This document shows positions 32,620 through 46,135 of a stretch of 64,000 bases of DNA, in pieces. The stretch lies in the NCBI RefSeq assembly GCF_000321225.1, contig NW_004451013.1, positions 15,444-79,443 of the forward strand. Direction: 5' to 3'. The position numbers and the translations under genes were made by a program. This stretch comes from Odobenus rosmarus divergens (taxonomy: Eukaryota > Chordata > Mammalia > Carnivora > Odobenidae). Each line of letters starts with the position of its first letter. Position 1 is the first letter of the stretch. The notes under the pieces were generated by a model. It did no database searches. It saw nothing but the letters and a program-made list of their open reading frames with translations, and had not been told where the DNA came from.

Positions 32620-32776
32620 TTTTTTTAAATTTTAATTTTTTTAGAGAGGGAGAGGAGGGGCAGTCGGAGAGGGAGAGAGAGAATCTTAAGTGGGCTCGAT
32701 CTCACAACCCTGAGATCATAACCTGAGCCAAAATCAAGAGTGGATGCTTAACTGACTGAGCCACCCAGGCGCCCCT
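32620..32776 (-). mobile_element. Can-SINE (shorter variant)
   Basis: Reverse orientation, with the older-type middle AATCTTAAGTGGGCTCGAT and head GAGCCACCCAGGCGCCCC. Target-site duplication CTCTTTCCACTTTTA at 32605-32619 and 32777-32791. Confidence 0.94.
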
Positions 32777-32791
32777 CTCTTTCCACTTTTA

Positions 32792-34140
32792 ATGTGGGAT
32801 AAACATAACTGGTTGCATTTTTCTGGCCTTGTGTGGGAGCAGGGCAAAGGGTTAACTGCTGTATGAATTGCTTTAGTAAATAGTGGAGGAACGTCTGGGC
32901 CCAAAGATGCATTAATAAGCATTGAGTAAGAACACTGCTGCAGCGGCAGAGACAACAGTAGTTGATATTGTTATTATGATTACACATTCCTTTATTTTGC
33001 TGCTTGCATTTATGTTCACGGCAGAGGACCAGAAAACAAGGAAAACAAAACCCACAGGAATGCCCAGGAAGGACTGGGAGACAGATGCAGGAATGTGGGC
33101 GGGGTGGGGGGACGAGCAGGGACAAGGCAAGGAAGGAGGCAGAAAGCCAGAAAGGCAGGTGTAGGAGTTACAAGTGAGTAGAGCGGCACTCCAGGGTCTT
33201 AGAAACTCCACTGGAAAGGAAAGGCCTCTCTTTATTTCCACAGGTATCTTTTCCATATTAAGGAATATTAAATTTTGTGTATCATATCCTCTCAAGCTAC
33301 TTTAGAAAATGCAATGTTTTCTCTAAGTAGAAAATTTTATTGTAAAAAAGATACAGTAAACTACACATTCAAATTAAGAAAAAAATCTTCCAAATCCCAC
33401 TCTCTAGAGATTACCACTATTAGCGTTCTGAGTGCATACTTTGACTCATCTGATATGGAAAAGATATTGGTTTAATTTCTTTGATTAATAGAATAAACTT
33501 TCTTTTTCTTATATAATTGGTCATTATCTTCTTTTTTGTGAATATATAGGTTTCTGTAAATGATTTTCAAGAACTCTTTGGATAACAAAGAACAGATAAT
33601 GCTAATATATAAAAATAATTATAAAATCAGTTTTTGTAAAAACAGTTGTTTTTCCATGTTCATTGTTAGCCTTTTCATTTAGTATTTTAATTTATAAAAG
33701 TAGAGAATGAATCAATAAGTTTTTTTGTGGTTACTGCTTTCATGTTCAGAAATACTTTTCTCAGGCTGAGATGATGTTGGTATTCATCTCTTTTTTTCCT
33801 AGCACTTTTGCTTTTTCATTTTTTTGTATTTATGTTTTTAATACATTTATACTTTATTTTGTTTAGTTTGCAAATTAATAATATAAATTTTCTTTTGAAT
33901 GGTTAGCTAGCTGGCCCAAAATAGTTTATTGAATGATTTTTCTGTAACTCTTTAAAATTCTACCCTTATTATAATTATGAAATTGTTAAATGTGTTTGGC
34001 TTTTTCTCGACCTTTTATTTCACCCTACTGATCTGTCTTTAAGTACAACTACCATCTTCTTCACATTTCATTTAGACGTTCATTCAGTTTAGCAGTTACA
34101 ATGTAGAGTGTTCCCTTCCATGACCATGATCTCCCGTAAT
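32792..34140. other. Intron 2, nothing recognised
   Basis: A purine-rich block at about 33030-33160 stands out in composition, but no gene or repeat family is recognised. Confidence 0.45.
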
Positions 34141-34144
34141 TGAA

Positions 34145-35010
34145 ATCATTTTCTGAGTAATAATTTATTTTTATTGTGACAAAATTCACACAACATAAAA
34201 TTCACGATTTTAACCATTTTAAAGGGTACAATTCCATGACGCTTTTTACATTCAAAATGTTGTGTAACCGTTGCCACTGTCTTGTCTAGAACATTTTCAT
34301 CATCCTAAAAGGAGGCCCCACACCCATTAAGCAATCATTCCCCATTCTCTGCCTGTTTCCCACTCCCTGAGGCCCCTGGCAACCACTAGTCTCTCTGTCT
34401 TTATGGATTTGCCTATGTTGGATATTTCATATAAATGGAATCTTAAAATATGTGACCTTTTGTGTTTGGCTTCTTTTACTTAGCATAATGTTTTCAAGGT
34501 TCAAGCATGTAGTGGCATGTATCAGTACATCATTCTTTTATTTTTGTGGCCAAATAATGTTCATTTCTATGCATACACCACATTTTGTTTATCCATTCAT
34601 TAGTTGATGGACATTTGGGTTGTTTCCACCTTTGACTATTGTGAATAGTGCTGCTGTGAACATTTGTATACAAGGTTTTGTTTGAACACTTGTTTTCAAT
34701 TCTTGTGGGTATATTACTAGGGTGTTTGCTAGGTCATATAGTAATATTATGTTTAGCTTTTTGCGGTAACACCAAACTGATTTCCTCAACAGCTGCACCA
34801 TTATAACTTCCAATCAACAATGTATGAGGGTTCCAATATCTCTACATTTTTGCCAACACTTGTTATTTTCTTTTGGAACTTTTTTTTTATTATGGCTGTT
34901 TCAGTGGATAGCCAGTGGTAGTTCATTATAGTTTTGATTTGCATTTCCTTTCTGACTAATGATGTTGAGCATTCGTGTATTTTGGGGAAAAGTCCTTTGT
35001 GTATATTTTT
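34145..35010 (-). mobile_element. LINE-1 (old) 3' region, antisense
   Basis: TTTATTGTGACAAAATTCAC, CCCTGGCAACCACTAGTCTC, TTTTACTTAGCATAATG and GTTGATGGACATTTGGGTTG appear in the order of a reversed L1 3' end. Diverged from the other L1s in the window. Confidence 0.7.
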
Positions 35011-35190
35011 GTGTTTAAAAAAGTTATATGGGTCTATAATTTCCTTCTTTTATTGTATTCTGCTTTTAATACTAGAATTATACTAGTTTAAAAAACAATA
35101 GGGAAATTCTATCTCTATGTACTGGAATAATTTAACTAACTTGGATGTTAGCTGTTTTGTGATGACTTGGCATCATTTCAATGTTTTTTT

Positions 35191-35380
35191 TTTTAAGATT
35201 TTATTTATTTATTTGAGAGAGAGAATGAGAGAGAGAGAGCACATGAGAGGGGATAGGGTCAGAGGGAAAAGCAGACTCCCTGCCGAGCAGGGAGCCTGAT
35301 GCAGGACTCGATCCAGGGACTCCAGGATCATGACCTGAGCTGAAGGCAGTCGCTTAACCAACTGAGCTACCCAGGCGCCC
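35191..35380 (-). mobile_element. Can-SINE
   Basis: Reverse orientation, with GA tract. Target-site duplication CATTTCAATGTTTTTT at 35174-35190 and 35381-35396. Confidence 0.95.
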
Positions 35381-35414
35381 CATTTCAATGTTTTTTGATA
35401 GAGTTTCAGAGTTT

Positions 35415-36235
35415 TTCTTTTTTTCTTTCTTTCAAGCTTTTATTTAAATTCAAGTTAGTTCAAATATAGTGTAGTATTAGCTTCAGGGGTAGAATTTTAT
35501 GATTCATCAGTTGCATATAACACCCAGTGCTCATTCCATCAAGTGCCCTCCTTAATACCCATCACCCAATTACCCCATCGCCCCACGCACCTCCCCTCCA
35601 GCAACCCCCAGTTTGTTCCCTATATTTTAAGAGTCTCTTATGGTTTGCCTCCCTCCCTGTCTTTATTTTTTATTATTTTTTAATTTTTCCTTCCCCAAGT
35701 TCCTCTGTTTTGTTTCTTAAATTCCACAAATGAGTGAAATCATATGGTGTTTGTCTTTCTCTGACTTATTTTGCTTAACATAATATACTTTAGTTCCATT
35801 CATGTCGTTGCAAATGGCAAGATTTCATTCTTTTTTTTTATAATTTATTATTATTTTTTAAAAAGATTTTATTTATTTATTTGACAGAGAGATAGAGAGA
35901 GAGCACAAGTAGGCAGAGTGGCAGGCAGAGGGAGAAGGAGAAACAGGCTCTCCACTGAGCAGGGAGCCTGACGCGGGGCTCGATCCCAGGATGCCCGGGA
36001 TCATGACCTGAGCCGAAGGCAGCCGCTCAATCGACTGAGCCACCCAGGCGCCCCATGATTTCATTCTTTTTGATGGCTGAATAATATTCTACTATATATT
36101 CCATTGTATATATATGCACACCACATCTTCTTTATCCATTCATAAGTTGATGGGCATCTGGGCTCTTTCCATGTTTTGGCTATTGGCTATTGTCGATAGT
36201 GCTGCTATAAACAGTGCATGTGCCTCAGGGTTTTT
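35415..36235 (-). mobile_element. Carnivore LINE-1 3' region, antisense, split by a Can-SINE
   Basis: ACACCCAGTGCTCATTCCAT, TTAATACCCATCACCCAATT, TAAGAGTCTCTTATGGTTTG, then after the SINE GATGGCTGAATAATATTCTA and TTGATGGGCATCTGGGCTC. It is better preserved than the older L1 pieces nearby. Confidence 0.8.
35835..36056 (-). mobile_element. Can-SINE inside LINE-1
   Basis: Reverse-orientation SINE with tail sequence AAAGATTTTATTTATTTATT. Target-site duplication GATTTCATTCTTTT at 35821-35834 and 36057-36070. Confidence 0.95.
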
Positions 36236-36239
36236 TTCT

Positions 36240-38644
36240 GATTTTTGGTTTGAGTTTTCTATTTTGTCTTGAGCCAACATTGGTATTTTGGTATAATTTA
36301 ACCAATTTTATTGAGAGTATGAATTTACTAGTACATTTTTGTACTGAGAATTTCTTTATAATTGAAGATATTTTTATCTATTAATTTATATTTATCATAC
36401 ATATAAAATTATGTATACATTTATATGTGTTTATTTTACCAATATTTTGAATAATATTTGTATTTTTTCTTTTTAAATTAGGCTGAATTTTCATAGGGTT
36501 GTCTGGTTTAATAATTTAAAAATTTCTTATACCAACTTGTAAATCTTATTGTTTTCAAGTTAGTTAACTTCTTACTATAAGATTTTGTAAATGCTTCTTG
36601 GGCATTTGAAAAGAATCTATGTTCTTTTTTTAAGTGATAAAGTTCAATACATAGGTACTAAACAATATTATTTATAGAATCCTGTTTTCTTATTTTTCTT
36701 AAGCAATTATTATTGCAATAATAGCAATAGACTTTTTGAATATTCTGGATTTCATTGTGCATTTACTATTATTGATACAGTCTAAGGAAGTTTTAGTGCC
36801 ATTCTTATGAATAGAATACAGCATCATAATAACATTCAAACAAAACGAGTAAAAATTTTTCCCCCTCTCTGTCATGCCCCCATATCTCTTGGTTGGACTC
36901 CAGAATTCTGACATTGAAAAAAAATAATGTGGAGAGTACATTTTCTTCTTATATTTGGCTACCTGTATTCTGATAGCAGCTTTGGTTTTGCTGATTTAGT
37001 AAGTATGAAGTCAATGAATGGAAGAACATGGTTAAATTTGCTGTTTAGAAAGCAAACTGATTCTGATTAGTCCTGGGAATTTGCTCCTGACAACTCTGAA
37101 TATCAGCACCTGTAATTGGCCTATCCATCCAGTTCTGCTTGAGGTTTTGGTTTAGAATTTCCCAAGACCTGTGCACCAGGAAGAAACTTCTGAGGCTATT
37201 CCTCCAGCGTAGCACGTTTTTTGGGTCTGTTGATATTACAAATGTGCTTTCTGGAGAAAAGCTGGAATAGAACTGCATATAGAAAGAACTGTGTGAATGC
37301 CTTCTTACTCCTCATTTCCTAATATAAAAGCTTATTTCCAAATTGCAACACAAAAGTAGCAACAGATATCTTTATCATTATGCTTGTGTTCCTTGCAGTG
37401 CATGGAGAATCAGTTTCTGATATAGTTTAATCTTCATGTGCTTCTATAACTACATATTTTTATGACTCACGATTTCAGTATTTCTCTTGTACATTATTTC
37501 TGCATCAAAAAACTATCTGACATACCAAAGAATTTTTTTTAAAAATTCCAGAGTCTAAATAAACTTTGATAGCATGAGGGGGTTTTGAAATGATTATAGG
37601 ATGTGTGGTGATTCTTTTCTCTACTGAAAGTCCAAAGACAACTAAGGCAGACTGTTTCTTATTTTGAAGGAATATAAAGAATTGCTGAAAAAAAAACAAA
37701 AAACAAAACGTACCAAGCAGTTCTAAATGCATGGCAGTTAGAAGTGATCTTTTTTTTTTTAGTTCATCCCTTGAAGCTTATAGCAGGTTGATCTATGGAT
37801 ATGGGTGCTGAAGCCAGTTTGCTAAATGCTCTCCTGGATGGTGGCAAATCCAGCAGTCTGTCTAGGAACAGTTTCCGCTGTGTGCTATTGACCTCCTAAT
37901 TGCATGCTTTAGGTTTATCTGTATAAGCTAAATGGTAGTAATACAAAGTCATTCTGCTTATTTAGATAGTTTTAGATTGATGTGGTTTTCCACATCTTTG
38001 ATTTAGCACACCATTTATATTTGGCCATAAAGATGAATGGATAACCTCTTTCACCTATATTGATGCCCTTGCCTCTAATACCCCCCTTGTGTATGAACTG
38101 ACATTAAGATGTAAGCCACAGTGTTGGTGCTATCCTTCTTTTGAATTTCTTGGTTTGTTTTATATGGTTGCCGAAATCTCAAGTTCAAATCAATTCAACT
38201 CACCCAGATATTATTTATCTGCTAAACAGTATAAAGAGACAACCAAGTAATCAATTAAAAATCATGCATCACAGTGATTTCTGAGTGATGCCCTGTATAT
38301 TCAAGTACTGAGCAAAATAACAGAACCCAAAGAATCCTGAGGAATTTCTGTTACCCTTCCCTACCCTCTTCCCTAGTGAGGCCAAAACACTAAAAAATGT
38401 TTTAGCTTGAAAGATGGAGATCTCTGTTTTGGAAATAACTTCATTTTCCCTGTCTACTGAAGGCCACTCTTTGTGGTGGGTAGAGGGAGAAACACAGCCT
38501 TAGGCCTTCCTTCCCAGTGACAGACCTACTATCCCATCCAGCCTGAAGAGGGCAAGGAGGGATGAATATGCTGTGGTTTTAATAATATGTACATACTGTT
38601 CATTAAATAATGTTTTATAATTAAAGTCAGAATGCTCATATATA
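36240..38644. other. Intron 2, nothing recognised
   Basis: AT-rich DNA with no supported gene or repeat. Confidence 0.45.
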
Positions 38645-38845
38645 GGGGCGCCTCGGTGACTCAGTCGTTAAACGTCTGCCTTCAACTCAGGTCACGATCC
38701 CAGGGTCCTGGGACCAAGCCCCACATCAGGCTCCCTGCTTGGTGGGAAGCCTGCTTCTCCCTCTCCCACTCCCCCTGCTTGTGTTCCCTCTCTTGCTAGC
38801 TCTCTCTGTCAAATAAATAAATAAAATCTTTAAAAAAAAAGAAAG
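38645..38845 (+). mobile_element. Can-SINE
   Basis: Head GGGGCGCCTCGGTGACTCAG, tail CAAATAAATAAATAAAATCT. Target-site duplication TTCATATATA-like on the right (38846-38855) against CTCATATATA ending at 38644. Confidence 0.94.
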
Positions 38846-38855
38846 TTCATATATA

Positions 38856-40452
38856 AATGCTGATTGAGTAACTGAGTTGCCAAAGTTACATAGGTTAGCA
38901 TGAAGTGTAGTCAAGTGTGTATATGCCTGGTGGCTAAAAATCATCTCTGTAGGAATATGTTACTATAGCACATTACGCTGATTCGAATCTGATTTTCCTT
39001 TTATTAGAGGAATTATAATTCTAAAATTCAGTGTTTTGTTTACATTTGTGATAATTTTCTCCATGAAACCTGTTCTGGTTATTTTAGTCCACATTTATCT
39101 CTTTGCGGATAAAATATAGCATTTAATTCTATATAATCTTAAAATTCACACTGTTTTGTGATTGTCTAATCTCTTAACTGGAAAGGGAGCTCTTTAGTGA
39201 CAGCGTCAATGTCATGTTTCTGCTTTGTTTCCTGTGATGTCTGGTATACGTCTTGGAAAGGCTCAAGGAAAATGCAGCTCATCTTTAGAATTCTTTCATC
39301 ACAAATGAAATTAGTGATGAAACATCTTTATAGCTATGTTTATTAAATACATATCAATGTCACATAAGGATTTTATTTTTTAAAGGTCATTTTTTTTGAA
39401 AAAAGAATAAAGTTTTGGAAATATAACTATAAAACTCTAATTGTGACGATCATTTTAAATGTAAAGTTCATTCTTGCTTAGAAATTTTGTTTTGTATTGT
39501 AAGGATTAATTATTTAAAAACTTCATCTATAACTCCAGATACAATGGAGACACAATGCTCTCAGCATTCTACTAATATTAACCCATGGAATCCTTATTAT
39601 ATTTTTGCTTGTGTATTTTCTCAGACATGACTCTGTGTACAGTGGGTTCACCCAAAGGATGCAGTCATAGAAGGCTTGATGTTACTTGCATTTAACATCA
39701 AGAGCAGTTACACAACTACCTTGGTCATGCATTATAACTGAAATTTTAGTTAAAATCAAAATGTCTTCAGATTTAAGTCTAGATTCATGAGAAAGAGCTC
39801 TGATAAGAAGACAGTTCAAAGACATTGAGTTGATTGTAATTTGTGGAGAAAGAGAAACATGATTAAAATGAGGATTGAGGATTATTTTTGTACTCTTACT
39901 GTTGTACTGACATAGGCCTGATTTTAAAATAAATCTTTGAACAAATTTGCTAAAACAGCTGCCTTCAATAAATTAAAAAAATTTTTTTTTGCTTCTTTTC
40001 TCTCTTCTAGAGCATTGACAATGTCGTTAGTCTCCTAATTTCCCTTGTCCCCAACCCAAAGGGTCCTAATTTATCTGTGTAAATTAAAAATTCCAATTAA
40101 AACAAATATGGCAGCTTTGTTAGTTGATATGGAGAATTAAAAATGACCCAGATTTTGGCAGAATTTTTTTACCCTTTCAGAAGTGTTCTTTTTCTTCTCT
40201 TCTGTCATTGAAAGGGTAAAGCCCCTTCCGGGAGAGAGAAGTCTTTGCTGAATGTTTGAGGGACCAGTGAGGCTTTGATTAAAACCAGAGGGTGCCATGA
40301 GGATTACAACAAAACAAACTTTTATGTTGAAAATATGTTCGTCTTTCACTGAACAGCCTGTTTATTCCAAATGTCTTGCAAAATCTGATGGTTTTGGTAT
40401 CAGGACACTACTGTCTGCAGTCATACCCAGGCGTGTTTGTAGCTGGAGGATG
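38856..40452. other. Intron 2, nothing recognised
   Basis: AT-rich DNA with no feature that I can identify. Confidence 0.45.
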
Positions 40453-40466
40453 CCATAGTCCTTGAT

Positions 40467-40468
40467 AT

Positions 40469-40509
<41 letters not shown>

Positions 40510-40665
40510 AAGATTTTTATTTGTTTATTCATGAGAGAGAGAGAGGCAGAGGGAGAAGCAGGCTCCCAAGGAGCAGGGAGCCCGATGTGGGACTCGATCC
40601 CAGGACCCTGGGATCATGACCTGAGCCGAAGGCAGACGCTTAACCATCTGAGCCACCCAGGCGCC
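40467..40665 (-). mobile_element. Can-SINE with long TTTA tail
   Basis: The reversed tail is expanded to about nine TTTA units (40467-40505). Target-site duplication CCATAGTCCTTGAT at 40453-40466 and 40666-40679. Confidence 0.96.
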
Positions 40666-40769
40666 CCATAGTCCTTGATTTTTAAAGAGAACCAAAGATA
40701 TGGCCTTAGTGAGAATCTGCTATAAAAAAGCAATGAAAACACATCTATAAATATAATATGTTTAGAAAT

Positions 40770-41430
40770 GCTCAGTCATTTATTCAATAAATATTTTTCT
40801 TAGTGCCTTCCAAGTGTCAGACAGTGTTCTGGGTGTTAGGCTATGGTGCTGGATAAGACAGGCAATATCCCCTCTCTCATGAAGGTTACATTCTTTTGTA
40901 GTGGTGGTTGCCAAGGGCTAGGGGCTGTTTGGAGAGAGAGAGAGAGAGAGAGAGAGGGAAAGAGATAATAAGTAAATAAATTAATGGGATGATTTCAAAT
41001 AGTGGTAAGTGCTGTCACTGAAGGTGGGGCTAGGACTCTTAGATTGGATGGTCAAGGAAGGCCTCACTATGAGGTTAGCCCTGGGTGACAAAAAGGAGCC
41101 AGCTATGGGGAGATATGTGGGCATGGTGGTCAGGCAGAGGAAACAGCCAGCACAAAAACCCAATAGTGGGGTTGAGCTGTTGTAATGAGGGACAAAACAA
41201 AGGCCATTACCTGGAGCAAGGGAGCGCCGGTGAAGGTGGTAGAACTTGAGGATGGAGAGGAAGGCAAGGGTCAGATTCTCTTATGGGCCATGGTGGCTTT
41301 GGATTGAAATTCAGTGGGAAACCTTTGGAGAGTTTCTTAACAAGGGAAAGGTATGATCTGATCCATGGTTTAAGAAGATCACTTTGGCTGCCATATAAAA
41401 GAATGGATTGCAATAGAGAAGAACTACAGC
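40770..41430 (-). repeat. LINE-2 fragment
   Basis: TTATTCAATAAATATTTTTC and CAAGTGTCAGACAGTGTTCT, then GGTCAAGGAAGGCCTCACTA, then GAATGGATTGCAATAG, in reversed L2 order. An AG array lies within at about 40931-40958. Confidence 0.6.
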
Positions 41431-44400
41431 AGAAAGTTGTTTGTTTGAAATTTCATTTGACACATGAGTAACGAATAAATTACCTTTCTAGAATTTATAT
41501 GGAGAAGTAAAGCAAATAATAAATCACTATTAAATAAAGATTAGCTTGTAAGTAACAAAGGAAATACTTTCAAAGTATTTCTCCTTAAGGCTTGAAGTAC
41601 AGTTATAAAGGAAACATTTAATTATACCTTATCTGTTATGCTTGATTAATAACTTCAATATATCTTCTCTGCTGGTTTAGCAAAGGGCACTTCGATGGGC
41701 ATTAATTTGGCTGAGAATATGCAGTTATCCATCTGCATTTTGCTCTTGAGATGAAGTTATTTGGCCCACTTTTAATTCTTTTTATTATTATTAATTTTTT
41801 GGTTCTGATTTTGCATAGCATTACACACACATGCACACAAAAATAGGTAACTTCATGTTTAGTTACAAATGGTTTTCTGTTTCTTAACTCCAGAGAAATC
41901 AGCTTTGAAATGCCCTAATAATTATTTTAATACAAAAGAGAAATGTTCAGTCATCACTGCATATGTTATTATAATATGAAGGACACACACGTACATGCAT
42001 TTATAGGAAAGTGTGTATTACATGCCAGATGGACCAGGAGTTTATATATCCCTTGTTTAGGGTTTATTTAGGGTTTGACTTTGGAATAAAAGTCATTTTT
42101 TTTTGCTATTGATTTTAATACCACAGTTCCCACCATTTAAACTGTATCAAATATGAACAAGGCATATAATTTTATTTTGCAGAGCTTTTCTGTAGGGCCC
42201 TAAAATATTTTAAACCTTGAGTACCCTGCAGAAGTGAATCTTTCTGGGAAGAGAAAGACAGCTGGCCCCAAAAGAACAAACTTTAGCAAATTCTGACTTG
42301 AGAAGAGGCTCTGCTTTCTGAGTCAAAGTGCTTAACTATTCTCTACCTTCTGTTATTGGGAAGGAAGGATCAGTATTCGTTCCCTGTTGAATGGCATAAT
42401 TAGGACCTCAGTAGGATTTACTAACTTGGAAAACCAGTTTCCAACTTCAGTGCAACATTCACCCATCAGATATTTAGCAGGTACCTATTATATGCAAAGG
42501 TTTCTCAATTTATGTTGTTTATACCAATGAGCATCTTCGTCAGCATTGACCCCACAACATATGACTCTACTGAATCTCTTTAGCCTACCCTTGAATCTCT
42601 ACTTCTAATTAGGTGAGCTCCTGTAGCCTATTGTAGTATGCAGACATTTCTCACTACCTGAGTTTGGACAGACTAACCACATGTCCTTTGGAAATTACTA
42701 AGAATCATTGTGTGCCTCAATTTTAACTTCTGTAAAATATGAATAATAATACTGACTACATCACTGATTTAATCAAGTAACATGATTTTCTACATGATAC
42801 CTGATAAACATCCAGTAAAAGTTTCTGTGTGATAGCTATTATTACTGTTACGACCATGATTCCATTTGGTTGCATAGTAAAACCCAGTGGCAATTTGAAA
42901 AACATTTACGGAGTGCCTAGCATGGGCATTTGCACATGTGCTACATGGGTGTATAAACATGACTAAAATGGGGTCCTAACTTCAAAGGATTTTGTAGTTT
43001 ATTTGGGAAGGCATGAGCGGAACTAGCTCTCTTACAAAAGAACTAGTGTGAGCAAGTGCCCATGACCTCCCAAGGGGCAGCTTTGCTGAGAAGCTTTGTC
43101 TGTATTTAGTCTCCACCAAGAGATGAAGAGTGGTGAGTTCTTGACCAAAGCCCCCTTGAGTTCAGGTTCATTGTGGTCTCTGGTAGTCTTTGGGTTTAGT
43201 GAAGTAGGCTCTTAACCACGAGTCGTGAGACTGAGTTCTCTCCCAGGAATGCATTTCTTGTCTTTTGATTTAATTGTTGATTTATAAACTTTGTTTTCTT
43301 TTCTTCCTTGGGTTAAATGACATCACCCTTTTCCTCACTGATTTCTTTTCCATAGGCTTGTAGTAAATGCCATTTTAGGTTTATACCTCAGCCTTTCTTT
43401 TCATGATGTGCTTCTTAATATGAATGTGTTTAATAAGGTCAGTTCTTCTCTAAGATAGGATCTGGTTTTGGGATTTTGGACCTTTACCCTCAGGGCTAGA
43501 GGAGTCTTGGCCCTTCTTTCTTTCACTGGTTAATCAAACCAGGGAAATATGAAGGCTAGTTAAGCCCATTTTCTTTATCAAATCACTTACCTGAATGCAA
43601 AGCCTAATTTCTTGTTGATTACATATTTTGTTACTTCTCATTTATTTCTGGGAAAAGTCATGTTCTTTTAAGTGAGGTTATTTTCGTGGTATTATGTGGA
43701 AAACCTTATAAGAATACAATGTCTACTATACAACCATGGAGGAAGGACTTGGCTTTCTGGTATTGCAAATAATAGCACAGAACTTGGTAGTTTGATGGAC
43801 AAAATAACATAATTTATACTGGAAAGAAGGGAGTGGAATTGGAGCCACAGTTTTACAGTATGCAAGGAAGAAGTTTTCTGAGCTTTTGGTGATGGTCTCC
43901 TAAGGGAAGGAGAACAGTCTTGGTGCTTTTGGTGGTCATTTTCAGACCAACTCATAGGATTACTTACATGTTTCTTAGTGATGTGTGTGAATCATTCGTG
44001 CAGTTTGTGATGATTTGCCTTCAATGTGGGATTGATCATGGTTAAAGTATACAGAGGGTGTCTCCATTGCTTCCTTTGATTATGTTTATAAAGTGAAATT
44101 AATTTGACCTCTTAAGCTGTTTTTTATATTAAATTTGCAGAGTGCTCTGGTGGATTTTGTAAAGGTACTTATTAAGTATTTTGTGCATTAATCATTATCT
44201 TTGGATTACCCCTGGGGTCTGAGAATCAAACTCCATGAGGGATTTTTAACCTCGTCATGTCATAACATTGACATTTAACCTCCTCATTTCATCATTTGAA
44301 GGCAGGTGATGGCAAGGTCCCCAGCACTCTCGTTCGTGAAACAACTGAGTTCATGCAGAGAGATGCAATCTGAGCTATGCTCACTTTTTTGTTCTGTCTC

Positions 44401-44870
44401 CTCAGGCAGGAGAGAACGGTCAGGTGCCGACCACGAGGGCTAACTCCCTTTGCTTTTCCAGTCTCCAGCCTCAGAGACAAGTCCTTCCCCTTTCCATGCC
44501 AGCTCTGTTTTTGCTGCCTGCAATCTTTTCAGTAAAGCCTTTTGCGTTCTTGTTCTAATTGTGCTCTCTTCCCTGTCTTCTACTAAGGGAATATAATTAA
44601 GTAAGAGAAAAACCTCAGAGAAGGTAGAAACCTGAAGTCTGTCTTCCCAGCCAATTCAGAGTGTGAAATATAATAATCACTTAATTAACAATTATAAGGT
44701 ACAAGGCTGAACTGCTTATTTATTGCCTGTGCCATTCTGATTGATTGGTACCAGTGTTCTACATATTTGAATTCACCATTGATATGGTATATTTTTATTA
44801 GCAAAGTAGTAGATGTTTATTATATTAAATTGGAAAAATACAGAAAAAGACAAATTAAAAATGTAAGCCC
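41431..44870. other. Intron 2, mostly unrecognised
   Basis: No gene supported. Weak, short L2/MIR-like patches occur near 42460-42500 and 42890-43015. The rest shows nothing that I can name. Confidence 0.4.
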
Positions 44871-44894
44871 CTTTAAAGGTCTTGTTTATTTCTT

Positions 44895-45094
44895 TTTTTT
44901 TAAAAGATTTTATTTATTTATTTGACACAGAGAGAGAGAGGGAGAGAGATCACAAGCGGGGTGGGGGCAAAGGCAGAGGGAGAAGTAGGCTCCAGCTGAG
45001 CAGGGAGCCCGATGTGGGGCTCAATCCCAGGACCCTGGGATCATGGCCTGAGCTGAAGGCAGACGCTTAACTGACTGAGCCACCCAGGCACCCC
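44895..45094 (-). mobile_element. Can-SINE
   Basis: Reverse orientation. A perfect 19-bp target-site duplication, AAGGTCTTGTTTATTTCTT, lies at 44876-44894 and 45095-45113. Confidence 0.97.
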
Positions 45095-45264
45095 AAGGTC
45101 TTGTTTATTTCTTAAGTAAATTCCTAGACCCTTTATAATTTCTATGCTATTTAGAATGGTATTTTTTATTACATTCTACTGTTGGTAATGTTAGTTAGGG
45201 AAGTGTCTGATTTATCTAAGTTGGTCATATATTCAGCAACTTGCTGAACTCTTTTATCAGTTTT

Positions 45265-45458
45265 TTTTTTAAAGATTTTATTTATTTATTTGACAGAGAG
45301 AGACACAGTGAGAGAGGGAACACAAGCAGGGGGAGTGGGAGAGGGAGAAGCAGGCTTCCCACCGAGCAGGGAGCCCAATGTGGGACTTGATCCCAGGACC
45401 CTGGGATCATGACCTGAGCTGAAGGCAAATGCTTAACCGACTGAGGCACCCAAGCACC
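45265..45458 (-). mobile_element. Can-SINE
   Basis: Reverse orientation. Target-site duplication ACTCTTTTATCAGTTTT from 45248 and again from 45459. Confidence 0.95.
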
Positions 45459-45724
45459 ACTCTTTTATCAGTTTTAATAATTTATTGATTCTAATCCTTT
45501 CTAGATAACAAAAGTTTATCTCTTTTCTTCTAATTCTTATATACCTCATTTTCTCCTCAAAGCATTAGCCAGGAATTGCTATACTATGTTCAGAGGTGTT
45601 GGTAATAATGGGTATCCGTGTCTTGTTCTGGCTCTTAAAATGTATCTGTATTTTTTCCATTAAATGTAATGGCTGTTGTAGATTCCTGGATACAGATTTT
45701 ACTATTTCCTAATTTTAAGTCCTT

Positions 45725-45890
45725 CATAAGTACTGTATTAACTTTCTATTACTACATAACAAATTCCAATAAACTTAGCAGTGTGAAACAGCGCCTACTT
45801 TAAAATATCATAGTTTTCTAGGTCAGAAGTCTGGGTGGGTTCAGCTGGGGCTGGGGCATCTTTAGGAAGCCATTTTAGATTTTTTTTTTT
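45725..45890. repeat. Old interspersed repeat, class uncertain
   Basis: TTTCTATTACTACATAACAA, then AACTTAGCAGTGTGAAACA and GGTCAGAAGTCTGGGTGG resemble a common old mammalian repeat, but I cannot assign a family with confidence. Confidence 0.35.
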
Positions 45891-45984
45891 TTACACAAGT
45901 ACATACCCAGGCTCTGTTAAGTACTCTTCCATTTTTGTTTATATACTTCCATGCTTTTCTCAAAACATATACACATGTATTAGA

Positions 45985-46135
45985 GAGACTGCATTAAGAG
46001 TATGACTTTGGGAACCAGATTATCTTTACTAACGATTTGATCTTGGGCAAGTTAATCAACTTTCTTTTGTCTCTTTTTCTTTATCATTGAAATGGGAATA
46101 TTGGTAGTACTTGTCTCAGAAGGTACATAGTAATT
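45985..46135 (+). repeat. MIR fragment
   Basis: GATTTGATCTTGGGCAAGTT and ATTGAAATGGGAATATTGGT, in sense MIR order. Confidence 0.65.
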